This document shows positions 25,567 to 34,139 of a stretch of 64,000 bases of DNA, in pieces. The notes under the pieces were generated by a model. That model was not told where the DNA came from, did not search any database, and saw nothing but the letters and a program-made list of their open reading frames with translations. Within the stretch, counting starts at the first letter, position 1, and every line of letters begins with the position of its first letter. The translations under genes and the position numbers were made by a program. This DNA comes from CBDCMJ01 sp965218875 (GTDB taxonomy: Bacteria; Chloroflexota; Dehalococcoidia; Lucifugimonadales; UBA3495): the NCBI GenBank assembly GCA_965218875.1, contig OZ244707.1:2852001-2916000 (forward strand), written 5' to 3'.

Positions 25567-26961
25567 ATGAACGTTATCTGGATAGTTGCGGACACCTTTC
25601 GCCGGGACCACGTGGGCGCTTACGGCAACCCGAGCATCAGGACTCCTTCGCTGGACGCGCTGGCTGCCAAGTCGGTCAGGTTCGACGGCCACTACGCCGC
25701 CGGATCCCCGACCATGCCCACCCGGGCGGACCATCTCACGGGGCGCTGGACGATGTCTTTCATGGGATGGGAGCCGCTGCCCTCCGGGGCGACCACCTTG
25801 GCGGAGATACTCGCCGACCGCGGCTTCCACACTGCGGCATCGGTGGATACTCCCCACTATCTCAGGAACGGGATGAACTACGACCGTGGGTTCCAGTCCT
25901 TCTTCATGAACCGAGGACAAGACACCATGTGGTCCCTGGTCCCCCAGCCCGGCTACCACAACGAGGCTCTGGACGTACGGGAGGCGTGGCAGACCGAATC
26001 GGACCGCAATGTCCCCCGGACCTTCATGACTGCGATGCAGTGGCTGGAGCGCCACCGGAAGGAGGACTTCTTCCTCTACGTAGATACCTGGGACCCCCAC
26101 GAGCCTTGGGACGCCCCAGCCTACTACACCGAATTGTACTGGCCGGGATACGACGGCGAGGTGGTGCTTCCCCTCTACGGAAACTGGCACGACGTGCCGG
26201 AGTACAGTGAGGAGAAGCTCTGGAAAAGCCACGCCACCTACTGCGGCGAGGTCACCATGGTCGATACCTGGCTGGGTTTTCTGCTGAAGGCTTTGGAGAA
26301 CATGAGCCTCATGGAGAAGACGACAGTCATCTTCACCACGGACCACGGCTTCTACTTTGGGGAACACGGCGGGCTCTTTGGCAAGATGACCGCGGGCAAA
26401 GGCCCTGACGGAAGACTCCGCCCCTACGGCGAGCCCGGGTCCCGGTGGACCTACTCTCCCCTTTTCAGGGAACTCGTCCATCTTCCACTCCTGATTCACG
26501 CCCCCGGAATACCCCCCGGGGTATACGCGGGCCTGACCTCGGCGGTCGACGTCATGCCGACGGTGCTCGACCTGATGGGGATGGAGATCCCGCCCTACGT
26601 TCAGGGCAGGTCTCTGACGCCGGGGATGCGAGACACCTCTCTCCCGGGGCGGGAGTACGTGGTCAGCAGCATCCCCTTCGCCAACCCGGGCGATCCCATC
26701 CATTCCGTGGACAGCCTGCTCCGTACCCTCTCGGACCACCCGGTCACCACCGTCACCTCAGGGGAGTGGAGCTTGCTCTACAGCCCGCAGGAAGGGTCCT
26801 CGGAGATGTACAACCTGGGACCGGACCCGGGCCAGCTGCACAATGTCATAGAGGCCCACACCGACGACGCCAGGGAAATCCATCGCCTTCTGGTGCAGTT
26901 CCTGCGTGAGACCAAGGTCCCCGACCGTCTGCTGACCCCTCGACTGAAATTGCGCCTCTAG
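25567..26961 (+). CDS. Sulfatase-superfamily hydrolase with Thr at the nucleophile position
   Basis: Alkaline-phosphatase-fold enzyme, 464 aa. It has the sulfatase layout: MNVIWIVADTFRRDHVGAYG (metal Asp), SPTMPTRADHLTG, DTWDPHEPWDAP, VIFTTDHGFYFGEHG (Asp-His metal pair) and a C-terminal substrate domain. Sulfatases need Cys or Ser at the first position of C/S-x-P-x-R to form formylglycine; here that residue is Thr49 (T-M-P-T-R). Formylglycine cannot form from Thr, so the enzyme may be a phosphodiesterase or phosphonate hydrolase. The start is the ATG at 25567, where the fold begins. Confidence 0.85.
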   Translation: MNVIWIVADTFRRDHVGAYGNPSIRTPSLDALAAKSVRFDGHYAAGSPTMPTRADHLTGRWTMSFMGWEPLPSGATTLAEILADRGFHTAASVDTPHYLRNGMNYDRGFQSFFMNRGQDTMWSLVPQPGYHNEALDVREAWQTESDRNVPRTFMTAMQWLERHRKEDFFLYVDTWDPHEPWDAPAYYTELYWPGYDGEVVLPLYGNWHDVPEYSEEKLWKSHATYCGEVTMVDTWLGFLLKALENMSLMEKTTVIFTTDHGFYFGEHGGLFGKMTAGKGPDGRLRPYGEPGSRWTYSPLFRELVHLPLLIHAPGIPPGVYAGLTSAVDVMPTVLDLMGMEIPPYVQGRSLTPGMRDTSLPGREYVVSSIPFANPGDPIHSVDSLLRTLSDHPVTTVTSGEWSLLYSPQEGSSEMYNLGPDPGQLHNVIEAHTDDAREIHRLLVQFLRETKVPDRLLTPRLKLRL

Positions 26962-27152
26962 TCCCCTTCTGCAAGGCGGCCAAGGAAAAGTTGAGGTAAT
27001 GAGTCCTACATCGAGCGTGGTCCCGGCGCAGGGCCGGAAGCCGGCAGGTGTGATTCGCTTCACCGACCCCAAGTCGATGGACCGCCGCGTCCCGTTGGCC
27101 CGGAACACGAAATGAAGAACACGGCTCGGCGCCTGCGGCCCATAGCGTTGAC

Positions 27153-28271
27153 ATGACCAGCTTACCGGTCCCCAGGGACATCCAGGGGAGCACCCCCCGC
27201 TGGTTGACCGAGGTGCTGCATAGCCAAGGGGCCCCGGGCGGGGCCGCCGTAAGCCGCATCTCGGCGGAGGCCATAACAGGGGGGACCGGGTTTATGAACC
27301 AGGTGGCCCGCCTGGAGCCCCACTACGATAATGACCCTTCGGCCCTGCCGCGTAGCATCATACTCAAGCTCCCCTCCTTGGACCCCGAGTTGAGAACCGT
27401 CTCCAGCAGGTTGGGACAGGGGCGGCGCGAGGTCATGTTCTATCAACAAATTGCGCAACAAGTTGCGGGCGATGGTGTGCTGCCGGCCCCCGAGAGCTAC
27501 TATTCCCACATAGACCCAACAACAGGGAACACCGTTCTGCTGCTGGAGGACATGAACTGGACCCGGCAGGGCGATAGCGTAAGTGGATGCTCACTGGCCG
27601 ATGCGGGCCTGTCCTTAGGCCATTTGGCCGAATTCCACGCCTCTTGGTGGGACAACTCCCGCCTGGACGAGCTGGACTGGATGGCGTTGAAAGACGCTGA
27701 AACCGCCATCTACCGGGAGATGTACCCCGCCGCCTGGAAGTCTCTCATAGACAAGGCCGGCGAAGGCATGCCCCCAGGGTTGCGGCTGGTGGGGGAGTGC
27801 CTGGACCTTGCCATCCCGAAGATAAAGTCCAAGCTCACGAAGGCCCCGCGCACTATTATTCACGGAGACTATCGCCTCGACAATTGCTTCTTTCCCCAGC
27901 CGCCGGAGCCGCGGCCTCTGGTCGTGATCGACTGGGAGTTCTGCGCGCGTGCCAGGGGCGTCTACGATGTCGCCACGTTCATCGGAGAGGCGTTCCCCCC
28001 TGACCAGCGAAAAGAATACGAAATCGCTCTCCTGCGAGCATACCACGACGCCCTCGTAAACCGCGGGGTGAGTAACTACTCGTTCGATGAATGCCTATCT
28101 GATTACCGGCTTTCCATGCTGGAAGTGCTAGTCTTCTGGGTAGTCACGGGAGGGCACTGCGACTTCGACGGCGAGCGGGCCACAAGGTACCTGCACAACA
28201 CATTGGAACGAATCGATGCCGCCATATCAGACCTTGCCTGCACCGAGTTGCTTTCCATCCAGAGCCGTTAG
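27153..28271 (+). CDS. Phosphotransferase, aminoglycoside-kinase/ecdysteroid-kinase-like
   Basis: Protein-kinase-like small-molecule kinase, 372 aa. The Brenner catalytic loop is IIHGDYRLDNCFF and the metal motif is VVIDWEFCARARGVYDVA. The N-lobe has SIILKLPS with a candidate ATP-binding Lys. The overall length and DFxG-equivalent fit the ecdysteroid 22-kinase/DUF1679 and APH groups, frequent in catabolic clusters where the substrate is often an acyl or steroid alcohol. The substrate is unknown. The 190 bp before it contain nothing recognised. Confidence 0.8.
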   Translation: MTSLPVPRDIQGSTPRWLTEVLHSQGAPGGAAVSRISAEAITGGTGFMNQVARLEPHYDNDPSALPRSIILKLPSLDPELRTVSSRLGQGRREVMFYQQIAQQVAGDGVLPAPESYYSHIDPTTGNTVLLLEDMNWTRQGDSVSGCSLADAGLSLGHLAEFHASWWDNSRLDELDWMALKDAETAIYREMYPAAWKSLIDKAGEGMPPGLRLVGECLDLAIPKIKSKLTKAPRTIIHGDYRLDNCFFPQPPEPRPLVVIDWEFCARARGVYDVATFIGEAFPPDQRKEYEIALLRAYHDALVNRGVSNYSFDECLSDYRLSMLEVLVFWVVTGGHCDFDGERATRYLHNTLERIDAAISDLACTELLSIQSR

Positions 28272-28327
28272 GCGGGCCAGAGCCGGCAGGCGGGTCCGGC
28301 CTCTCTCCGCTGATACGAGAGGGTCCC

Positions 28328-28355
28328 GACCGCCACAACCCCTTGGGGGGCGGTC
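28328..28355. terminator. Possible stem-loop terminator after the phosphotransferase gene
   Basis: GACCGCC-ACAA-CCCC-TT-GGGG-GGCGGTC forms a two-part hairpin 57 bp past the stop codon. There is no following U tract, so intrinsic termination is uncertain. Confidence 0.35.
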
Positions 28356-28536
28356 CCGCGATTCCAGCAACAGAGACTGAACGGTTACCGCGGGTCTCTG
28401 CGGCTTGCCGGAACCTTGGCTATACCCTAAGATTACCCCGTAGGCCTGTTGCCGGTCTATGCGGAGCCGGGGAGGGGCAGGACTTTCGGTTATTGTTGGT
28501 AGGGTAGCCAACGATGTGTGGCTAAGAGGTCGGCCG

Positions 28537-28743
28537 TTGTCATTTCGAGCGCAGCCGGGGAATCTAACGCCCTGCTTTGCGGATGGTTCATTGTCCGGCA
28601 GTCGGGCACGCGATCAAGAGGTTTAGGGAACCTCTGAATAACGCTGGAAATTCGCCCGCAGCCGTATCTGAAAGCAAGACGTTTGCGGCCTAATTCAGAC
28701 CTTTCTTAGATTCCTCGTCGCTGCGCTCTGTCGGAATGACAGA
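28537..28743. repeat. MITE-like inverted-repeat element, copy C
   Basis: Left arm 28537-28567 (TTGTCATTTCGAGCGCAGC then CGGGGAATCTAA) and right arm 28706-28743 (TTAGATTCCTCGTCGCTGCG then CTCTGTCGGAATGACAGA) are imperfect inverted repeats, about 207 bp end to end. It occupies much of the 628-bp gap before the formate dehydrogenase gene; no gene is seen in the rest. Confidence 0.6.
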
Positions 28744-28899
28744 TACGGGGGCCTTGGGAATCACCATAGTTCTGCAGGGGAATGCGGCAGGCATTACGGG
28801 AAAACCGAAAGACCCTGAGGCGAGGGTGTTAGGATTGAACTCTCGCGGTGGCGGAGCGGGGCAATTTCAGCGAGGAATTTTCCGGGATAAGGGTGTGCT

Positions 28900-29955
28900 A
28901 TGAAAATCGTTGCCGTTCTGTATCCGGGCGGCGCGGCGGCCAAGGAAACCCCTGAGCTGTTGGGGTGCGCCGAAAACGCTCTGGGTCTTCGGGACATGGT
29001 GGAGGCCTCCGGCCACGAGTTGGTGGCGTTGACCGACGCCGGAGCCGAACTCGACAGCCACCTTCCCACCACCGACGTGGTCATTGCCACCCCCTTCTGG
29101 CCGGCCTATATAACCAAGGACAGAATCGAAAGGGCTCCCAACCTGCGGCTATTGCTCACCGCCGGCGTCGGCTCCGACCACTTCGATCTCGCGGCCGCCG
29201 CGGAGCGGAACATCACCGTGGCCGAGATCACCGGCAGCAACGTCGTCAGCGTGGCCGAGCACGTTGTGATGCAAATCCTAACGCTGGTCCGCAACTACAT
29301 CCCTTCTTACATGGAGGTGGTCGGCGGCGGTTGGGACATAGGGGGCATCGCCGCCAAGTCCCACGACCTGGAGGACAAGACCGTCGGAATCGTCGGCATG
29401 GGACGCATCGGGCAACGGGTCGCCGCCAGGCTCAAGCCCTTCGACGTCAATACGTACTACTTCGACTACCGGCGTCTGAGCACTACGGAAGAGCAGGTGC
29501 TGGGCGCCCGTTACTCCCGTCTCGACCCCCTAGTACGGGACTGTGACGTGGTTAGCATCAACATACCCCTTACCCCGGCCACCGACGGCCTGTTCAACCG
29601 GGAGCGGCTTTACGGCATGAAGAGGGGGGCCTATCTGGTGAATACGGCGCGGGGCAGGATAGTGGACACCAACGCCCTGGTGGAGGTCATGGAGCAGGGA
29701 CACCTGGCGGGGTACGCCGGCGACGTTTGGTATCCCCAGCCGGCGCCGGCCGATCACCCGTGGCGCAACATGCGCAACCACGCCCTGACACCCCATGTTT
29801 CCGGGACGTCCCTGGAAGCCCAGCAGCGGTACGCCGGCGGGGTTCGTGAGTGCCTGGACAACTTCTTCCGGGGTCTACCCATTGACCGCGACTACTTGAT
29901 CGTTGACGGGGGCCGGGTAACCAGCCCCAGCTACAGCTATGCCTACGAGTCTTAA
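28900..29955 (+). CDS. fdh: NAD-dependent formate dehydrogenase
   Basis: D-2-hydroxyacid-dehydrogenase-type formate dehydrogenase, 351 aa, which oxidises formate to CO2 with NAD. Diagnostic blocks: TPFWPAYITKDRI, TAGVGSDHFDL, GSNVVSVAEHVVMQIL (substrate Asn), GIVGMGRIGQRVA, VNTARGRIVD (catalytic Arg), YAGDVWYPQPAPADHPWR (Gln) and LTPHVSGTSLEAQ (catalytic His). The Asp-Tyr-Arg after beta-2 (YFDYRRL) fits NAD specificity. A weak AAGGG site precedes the ATG. It could supply reducing power to the monooxygenase next door. Confidence 0.93.
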   Translation: MKIVAVLYPGGAAAKETPELLGCAENALGLRDMVEASGHELVALTDAGAELDSHLPTTDVVIATPFWPAYITKDRIERAPNLRLLLTAGVGSDHFDLAAAAERNITVAEITGSNVVSVAEHVVMQILTLVRNYIPSYMEVVGGGWDIGGIAAKSHDLEDKTVGIVGMGRIGQRVAARLKPFDVNTYYFDYRRLSTTEEQVLGARYSRLDPLVRDCDVVSINIPLTPATDGLFNRERLYGMKRGAYLVNTARGRIVDTNALVEVMEQGHLAGYAGDVWYPQPAPADHPWRNMRNHALTPHVSGTSLEAQQRYAGGVRECLDNFFRGLPIDRDYLIVDGGRVTSPSYSYAYES

Positions 29956-30069
29956 AGCCTCGAGGGCGTCACTCAACCCAGCCCACAAAGGGGCGGTCGA
30001 CATGGGCCGCGTTTCCGCGGCGGCCGACGCCCCTGAGAAACATGGCTGGGAAACATGAAGGAGAGCAAC

Positions 30070-31704
30070 ATGGCTAGTCCTGCTAACCAGACCTCGGCCA
30101 ACGGCGCGAAGCCTCAGGATGAGATAGAGAAGTACGACGCCATCGTCATTGGCGCGGGAGTCACCGGGTTGTACCAGTTGCACTGCCTGCGAGGGCTTGG
30201 GTTCTCGGTGCGGGTGTTCGAAGACGGCAGCGGGGTCGGCGGCACCTGGTACTGGAACCGCTACCCCGGGGCCCGCTTCGACTCGGAGAGCTACACCTAC
30301 GGCTACTCCTTCTCCAAGGAACTTCTGCAGGAGTGGGAGTGGAAAGAGCATTTTTCCGGCCAGCCGGAAAACGAGCGCTACCTGAACTACGTGGCGGACA
30401 AGTTTGACCTGAAGCGGGACATCCAGTTCAACGCCCGGGTCACGTCCGCCGTCTACGACGATGAGAACAGTTGCTGGGAAATCCAGACCGCGGACGGCCT
30501 GCGCACGCGCGGGCAATTCCTAATCACCGCCGTTGGGCTTCTCTCCGCCCACTACGTGCCGGAATTCGAAGGGCTGGAAACCTTCCGGGGCCGGTGGTGT
30601 CACACCAGCCGGTGGCCCAAGGAGGGCATGGACCTGGCCGGCAAGCGGGTGGGCGTAGTCGGAACGGGCGCCACCGGCGTGCAGCTAATCACCGAGATCG
30701 CCAAAGAGGTGGACCACCTAACCGTCTTCCAGCGGACCGCCAACTACTGCGCTCCTCTTCGCAACGGCCCCATCAGCCCGGAGATGCAGCGGGAGATCAA
30801 GGCCAACTACCCGGAGATTTTCCGGAAATGCAACGAAACCCCCGGCTCGTTCATGCACGAGTTCGACCCCAGGTCGGCCCTGGAGGTCTCCCCTGAAGAG
30901 CGGCTGGAGCAGTACGAGAGGCTGTGGGCGGAGCCCGGCTTCAAGAAATGGCTGGCCAATTTCCACGACGTAATGCTCCCCGGCGAGGCCAACGAGGACT
31001 ACGCGGAGTTCGTCCGCAGCAAGATCCGCGAGCGGGTCAAGGACCCGGTGGTGGCGGAAAAGTTGGTGCCCAAGGACCACATGTTCGGCTCCAAGCGCCT
31101 GCCCTGCGAGAGTGGTTATTACGAGGTATTCAACCAGGACAACGTGCTGCTGGTCGACGTGCGGGAGGCCCCCATCCACCGTATCACCCCCAAGGGCCTC
31201 GAGACCGCCGACGCCGAGTACGAGTTGGACGTCATCATCTTCGCCACCGGGTATGACGCCGTGACGGGGTCCCTGACCAGGATAGACATCCGCGGTGAAG
31301 GCGGGCAGTCGCTGGAGGACAAGTTCGCTCAGGGTCCGCGCACCTACCTGGGCATCCAGAGCGCCGGCTTCCCCAACCTCTTCACCATCAACGCCGCTTC
31401 CGTGGGCAACTTCGTCAGGGCTGCCGAGCCGCTGGTGGATTGGGTGACCGACTGCATTACCTACATACGCGAGCATGACTTCGCCCGCATCTCTCCCGCC
31501 CCGCAGGCGGAAGAGGCGTGGACCAGGCACGTCAACGAGGACGGGGCCAAAACGCTCCGCACCCAGGCCGACTCCTGGTACGTGGGGGCCAATATTCCGG
31601 GCAAAGCAAGGGCGCTGCTTACCAGTCCCGATCCGGCTCCCGTGATGCGGGCCAAGCGGGAAAAGGTGGCGGCCAACGGCTACGAGGGGTTTTTGCTGCA
31701 ATAG
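30070..31704 (+). CDS. Flavin-containing (Baeyer-Villiger-type) monooxygenase
   Basis: FAD/NADPH monooxygenase, 544 aa. The FAD motif is VIGAGVTGLYQLHCLRGLG then GVGGTWYWNRYPGARFDSES. The Baeyer-Villiger fingerprint F-x-G-x-x-x-H-x-x-x-W-P is matched by FRGRWCHTSRWP, followed by the NADPH motif VVGTGATGVQLITEIA. The ATG at 30070 lies 6 bases after GAAGGAG; an in-frame ATG at 30055 is less well placed. The closest family is cyclohexanone/phenylacetone monooxygenase. It probably inserts oxygen into a ketone to give an ester; the substrate is not known. Confidence 0.93.
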   Translation: MASPANQTSANGAKPQDEIEKYDAIVIGAGVTGLYQLHCLRGLGFSVRVFEDGSGVGGTWYWNRYPGARFDSESYTYGYSFSKELLQEWEWKEHFSGQPENERYLNYVADKFDLKRDIQFNARVTSAVYDDENSCWEIQTADGLRTRGQFLITAVGLLSAHYVPEFEGLETFRGRWCHTSRWPKEGMDLAGKRVGVVGTGATGVQLITEIAKEVDHLTVFQRTANYCAPLRNGPISPEMQREIKANYPEIFRKCNETPGSFMHEFDPRSALEVSPEERLEQYERLWAEPGFKKWLANFHDVMLPGEANEDYAEFVRSKIRERVKDPVVAEKLVPKDHMFGSKRLPCESGYYEVFNQDNVLLVDVREAPIHRITPKGLETADAEYELDVIIFATGYDAVTGSLTRIDIRGEGGQSLEDKFAQGPRTYLGIQSAGFPNLFTINAASVGNFVRAAEPLVDWVTDCITYIREHDFARISPAPQAEEAWTRHVNEDGAKTLRTQADSWYVGANIPGKARALLTSPDPAPVMRAKREKVAANGYEGFLLQ

Positions 31705-31909
31705 GCTCCCACTCCCATGCCCGCGGGCTGAGGGGAGCCGGCCATTGCCGATGGGTCAGAGTGCCCCGGTCGGATGGGACGTCAGTTGTGACCAACGAAA
31801 AGGGCCGCCGGATACGCCTGGTCAGCGGAGCACCGGCGGCCCTGGGGAAGGGATTGGGCATTCATCCTAGCCCCCTTGTTGGCGTCGGCACAATGGGCCA
31901 ATGTCAGTG

Positions 31910-32044
31910 GTAACTGTTCAGACTTGATGTGTATCCGTTCGTCCTGAGCGAAGCGAAGTGGAGCCGTAGGCGGAACGAAGCGCAGTCGAAGGGCCTGTCC
32001 TGAGCCTGTCGAAGGGCCGGTTCCCCTTAAGTCTGAACAGTTAC
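31910..32044. mobile_element. 135-bp MITE with IS66-type ends
   Basis: Perfect 16-bp terminal inverted repeats, GTAACTGTTCAGACTT (31910-31925) and its complement (32029-32044), are flanked by an identical 8-bp direct repeat TGTCAGTG (31902-31909 and 32045-32052). GTAA ends with 8-bp target duplication are the hallmark of the IS66 family. The interior is non-coding and contains head-to-tail CCTGAGC..GTCGAAGGGCC motifs. The rest of the 521-bp gap around it shows no gene. Confidence 0.88.
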
Positions 32045-32225
32045 TGTCAGTGCCGCGGTGGCTGGCTATTTTCCGGCCATTTCCAACGGAGTCCACCGGG
32101 TCGCTCCTAACCCGGCCCCCATGTAGTTGCTCTCCGGACTCTCGATCACCGCAGTCCACGTAGTGACGATAGCCGCGCCCTTCGCAACGACACCGAACAG
32201 GGCTTAGTCAGTACCGACTCTGAGC

Positions 32226-32981
32226 TTGCGGACTGAATACTGGATGGGCCGTGAAACGCTGGTCGAAAAGTTCCGCCGCGCTCGGACCGACCCTACCCTG
32301 GCGGTATTGGAGGGGTTCCACCCGCTGAAGCACGCGGTGCGCTTCGACGCCGACCTCGCCGACGTGGTCTGCGCGGACCCCGACGGACTCTCAGCCCTGG
32401 CGGAGCGCCACGCCCCGGACATAGCCGACGCGATAAGCGGCTCCCTGCGCGTGATCCCCCTGGACGTGTTCCAGGGCCTATCTCCGGTGCCGCCGCCCAC
32501 CGGGGTCATAGCCGTCGCCCGCCGCCCCCACGTGTCCGTTGCCGATATGCTGAACAGTCCCTTCCCCGTGGTGCTGCTGGAGAACCCCAGGAACCTCTTG
32601 AACATCGGCGCGGCTGTCCGCGTCGCGGCGGCGGCCGGCGCGGCCGGGGTGATCACCACCGGGCCGCAGGACCCTTGGCATCCCGCCGCGTTGATCGCGT
32701 CGACCGGCCTGCACTACGCCATTCCCGTGGCCAGGTGCGCCGCCATTCCCCTGGGCCGACGCCCGTTGATTGCCGTAGACCCGAGCGGCCAGCCCCTGCG
32801 GCCCGGCTCGATACCCGCCAACTCGATGCTGGTATTCGGCTCGGAACGGACGGGCGTGGGGCCGGACGTTATGGCATCTGCCGATGTCTGCGTCTCCATT
32901 CCCATGCGGCCCGGCGTTTCCAGCCTCAACCTCGCCACCGCAATCGCCGTGGTCCTCTACACGGGGAAAATCCCCGGCTAG
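32226..32981 (+). CDS. TrmH/SpoU family RNA 2'-O-methyltransferase
   Basis: SPOUT-fold methyltransferase, about 251 aa from the TTG at 32226 or 245 aa from the ATG at 32244. All three SpoU motifs are visible: LENPRNLLNIGAAVRVAAAAGA (motif 1, N and R), MLVFGSERTGVGPDV (motif 2) and VSIPMRPGVSSLNLATAIAVVLY (motif 3). It would methylate the 2'-hydroxyl of a tRNA or rRNA ribose. It has an extended N-terminal domain; the target nucleotide is unknown. Confidence 0.88.
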   Translation: MRTEYWMGRETLVEKFRRARTDPTLAVLEGFHPLKHAVRFDADLADVVCADPDGLSALAERHAPDIADAISGSLRVIPLDVFQGLSPVPPPTGVIAVARRPHVSVADMLNSPFPVVLLENPRNLLNIGAAVRVAAAAGAAGVITTGPQDPWHPAALIASTGLHYAIPVARCAAIPLGRRPLIAVDPSGQPLRPGSIPANSMLVFGSERTGVGPDVMASADVCVSIPMRPGVSSLNLATAIAVVLYTGKIPG

Positions 32982-33122
32982 GCCGGCGCCGGGGCCAGGT
33001 TCCTACCCAACCGCCGTTGGTGTAAGATTAGGCGTACCGTCGGCCCAAGGGAAGCTGGACCGCCCATGGGCGCCGCCGCCCCGGGCGCTACCCGGTCAAG
33101 GACAAACCCCCGGAGGTGGCCA

Positions 33123-34139
33123 ATGGCCGTCATAGCAGTCATCGGGACCGGGCTCATCGGCACGTCGATGGCGCTGGCCTTGAAGCGGGCCCAGGTGCCG
33201 GAGATGGAGCTGGTAGGGACGGATTCCGATGGCGCGGCCCGCGCAGGCGCGGGGCGGCGCGACGCCTTCGACCGTATGGAGAGCCGTCTGGCCTCGGCGG
33301 TCCACGACGCTGACATGGTAATTCTGGCCGTGCCCGTTATGGCCATGCGGGACACCATGAAGGCCATGGGTTCCCAGTTGAATGAGGGCTGCGTGGTGAC
33401 CGATGTGGGAAGCTCCAAGAAAATGGTGCTGGAGTGGGCGCGGCAGCACCTTCCCTCGGGCGTGCAGTTCGTGGGGGGACACCCGATGGCGGGAAAGGAG
33501 ACTCCCGGCCCCCAGGCGGCCGACGCCGGTTTGTTCCAGGGTAAGACCTACTGCATCATCCCCGGCGACGGCGCTGGTCAGGCCGCCGTCGCCGAGGTGA
33601 CCGCGCTGGCTGAGGCGGTGGGCGCCAATCCCTACTTCATCGGCGTCGAGGAGCACGACAGCTTCGTGGCCGCCGCCAGCCACCTGCCATTCCTGGCCTC
33701 GGTGGCGCTGATGGGATGTACCGCCGGCAGCCCCAACTGGGGTGACATCGCCAAGATCGCTTCCACCGGCTACGAGGGAGCAACGCGCCTGGCCTCGGGG
33801 GACCCGGTGATGCACCGGGACATATGCTTGTCCAATCCTGGTCCCATCGTCGCCTGGATTGACGCGTTCATTCGAGAGTTGCACCGGATCAGGATACTGC
33901 TCGGCGACGAACAGGGGCCCAATCCGGAGGAAATCGAGGACGTCTTCACCAAGGCGGCCGACGCCAGGGGACGCTGGCTGGCGGGCCAGGCCCGCCCTGA
34001 GCCGGACCGGGGCCTCACTCCCGGCGACCTGCCCACATCCTCCCAGACCATCGGCAGGATGTTCTTGGGGCAAAAGGCGATGGACGCCCAGAGACGGCTT
34101 TTCGGAAACCCCAAGGACGGGGGCCGCAGCCGGAAATGA
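33123..34139 (+). CDS. tyrA: Prephenate dehydrogenase
   Basis: NAD(P)-dependent enzyme of tyrosine synthesis, 338 aa. Rossmann motif IGTGLIGTSMALALK, then VILAVPVMAMRDTM, VVTDVGSSKKMV, FVGGHPMAGKETPGPQAAD (active-site His) and EEHDSFVAAASHLPFLAS. The ATG at 33123 is preceded by GGAGG at 33111. The stop codon overlaps the aroA start (ATGA), so both belong to one aromatic-amino-acid operon. Confidence 0.93.
   Translation: MAVIAVIGTGLIGTSMALALKRAQVPEMELVGTDSDGAARAGAGRRDAFDRMESRLASAVHDADMVILAVPVMAMRDTMKAMGSQLNEGCVVTDVGSSKKMVLEWARQHLPSGVQFVGGHPMAGKETPGPQAADAGLFQGKTYCIIPGDGAGQAAVAEVTALAEAVGANPYFIGVEEHDSFVAAASHLPFLASVALMGCTAGSPNWGDIAKIASTGYEGATRLASGDPVMHRDICLSNPGPIVAWIDAFIRELHRIRILLGDEQGPNPEEIEDVFTKAADARGRWLAGQARPEPDRGLTPGDLPTSSQTIGRMFLGQKAMDAQRRLFGNPKDGGRSRK

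Noticed and set aside
25459..26739. 426-codon minus-strand frame opposite the sulfatase-like gene
   Set aside because: Antisense shadow; no recognised motif.
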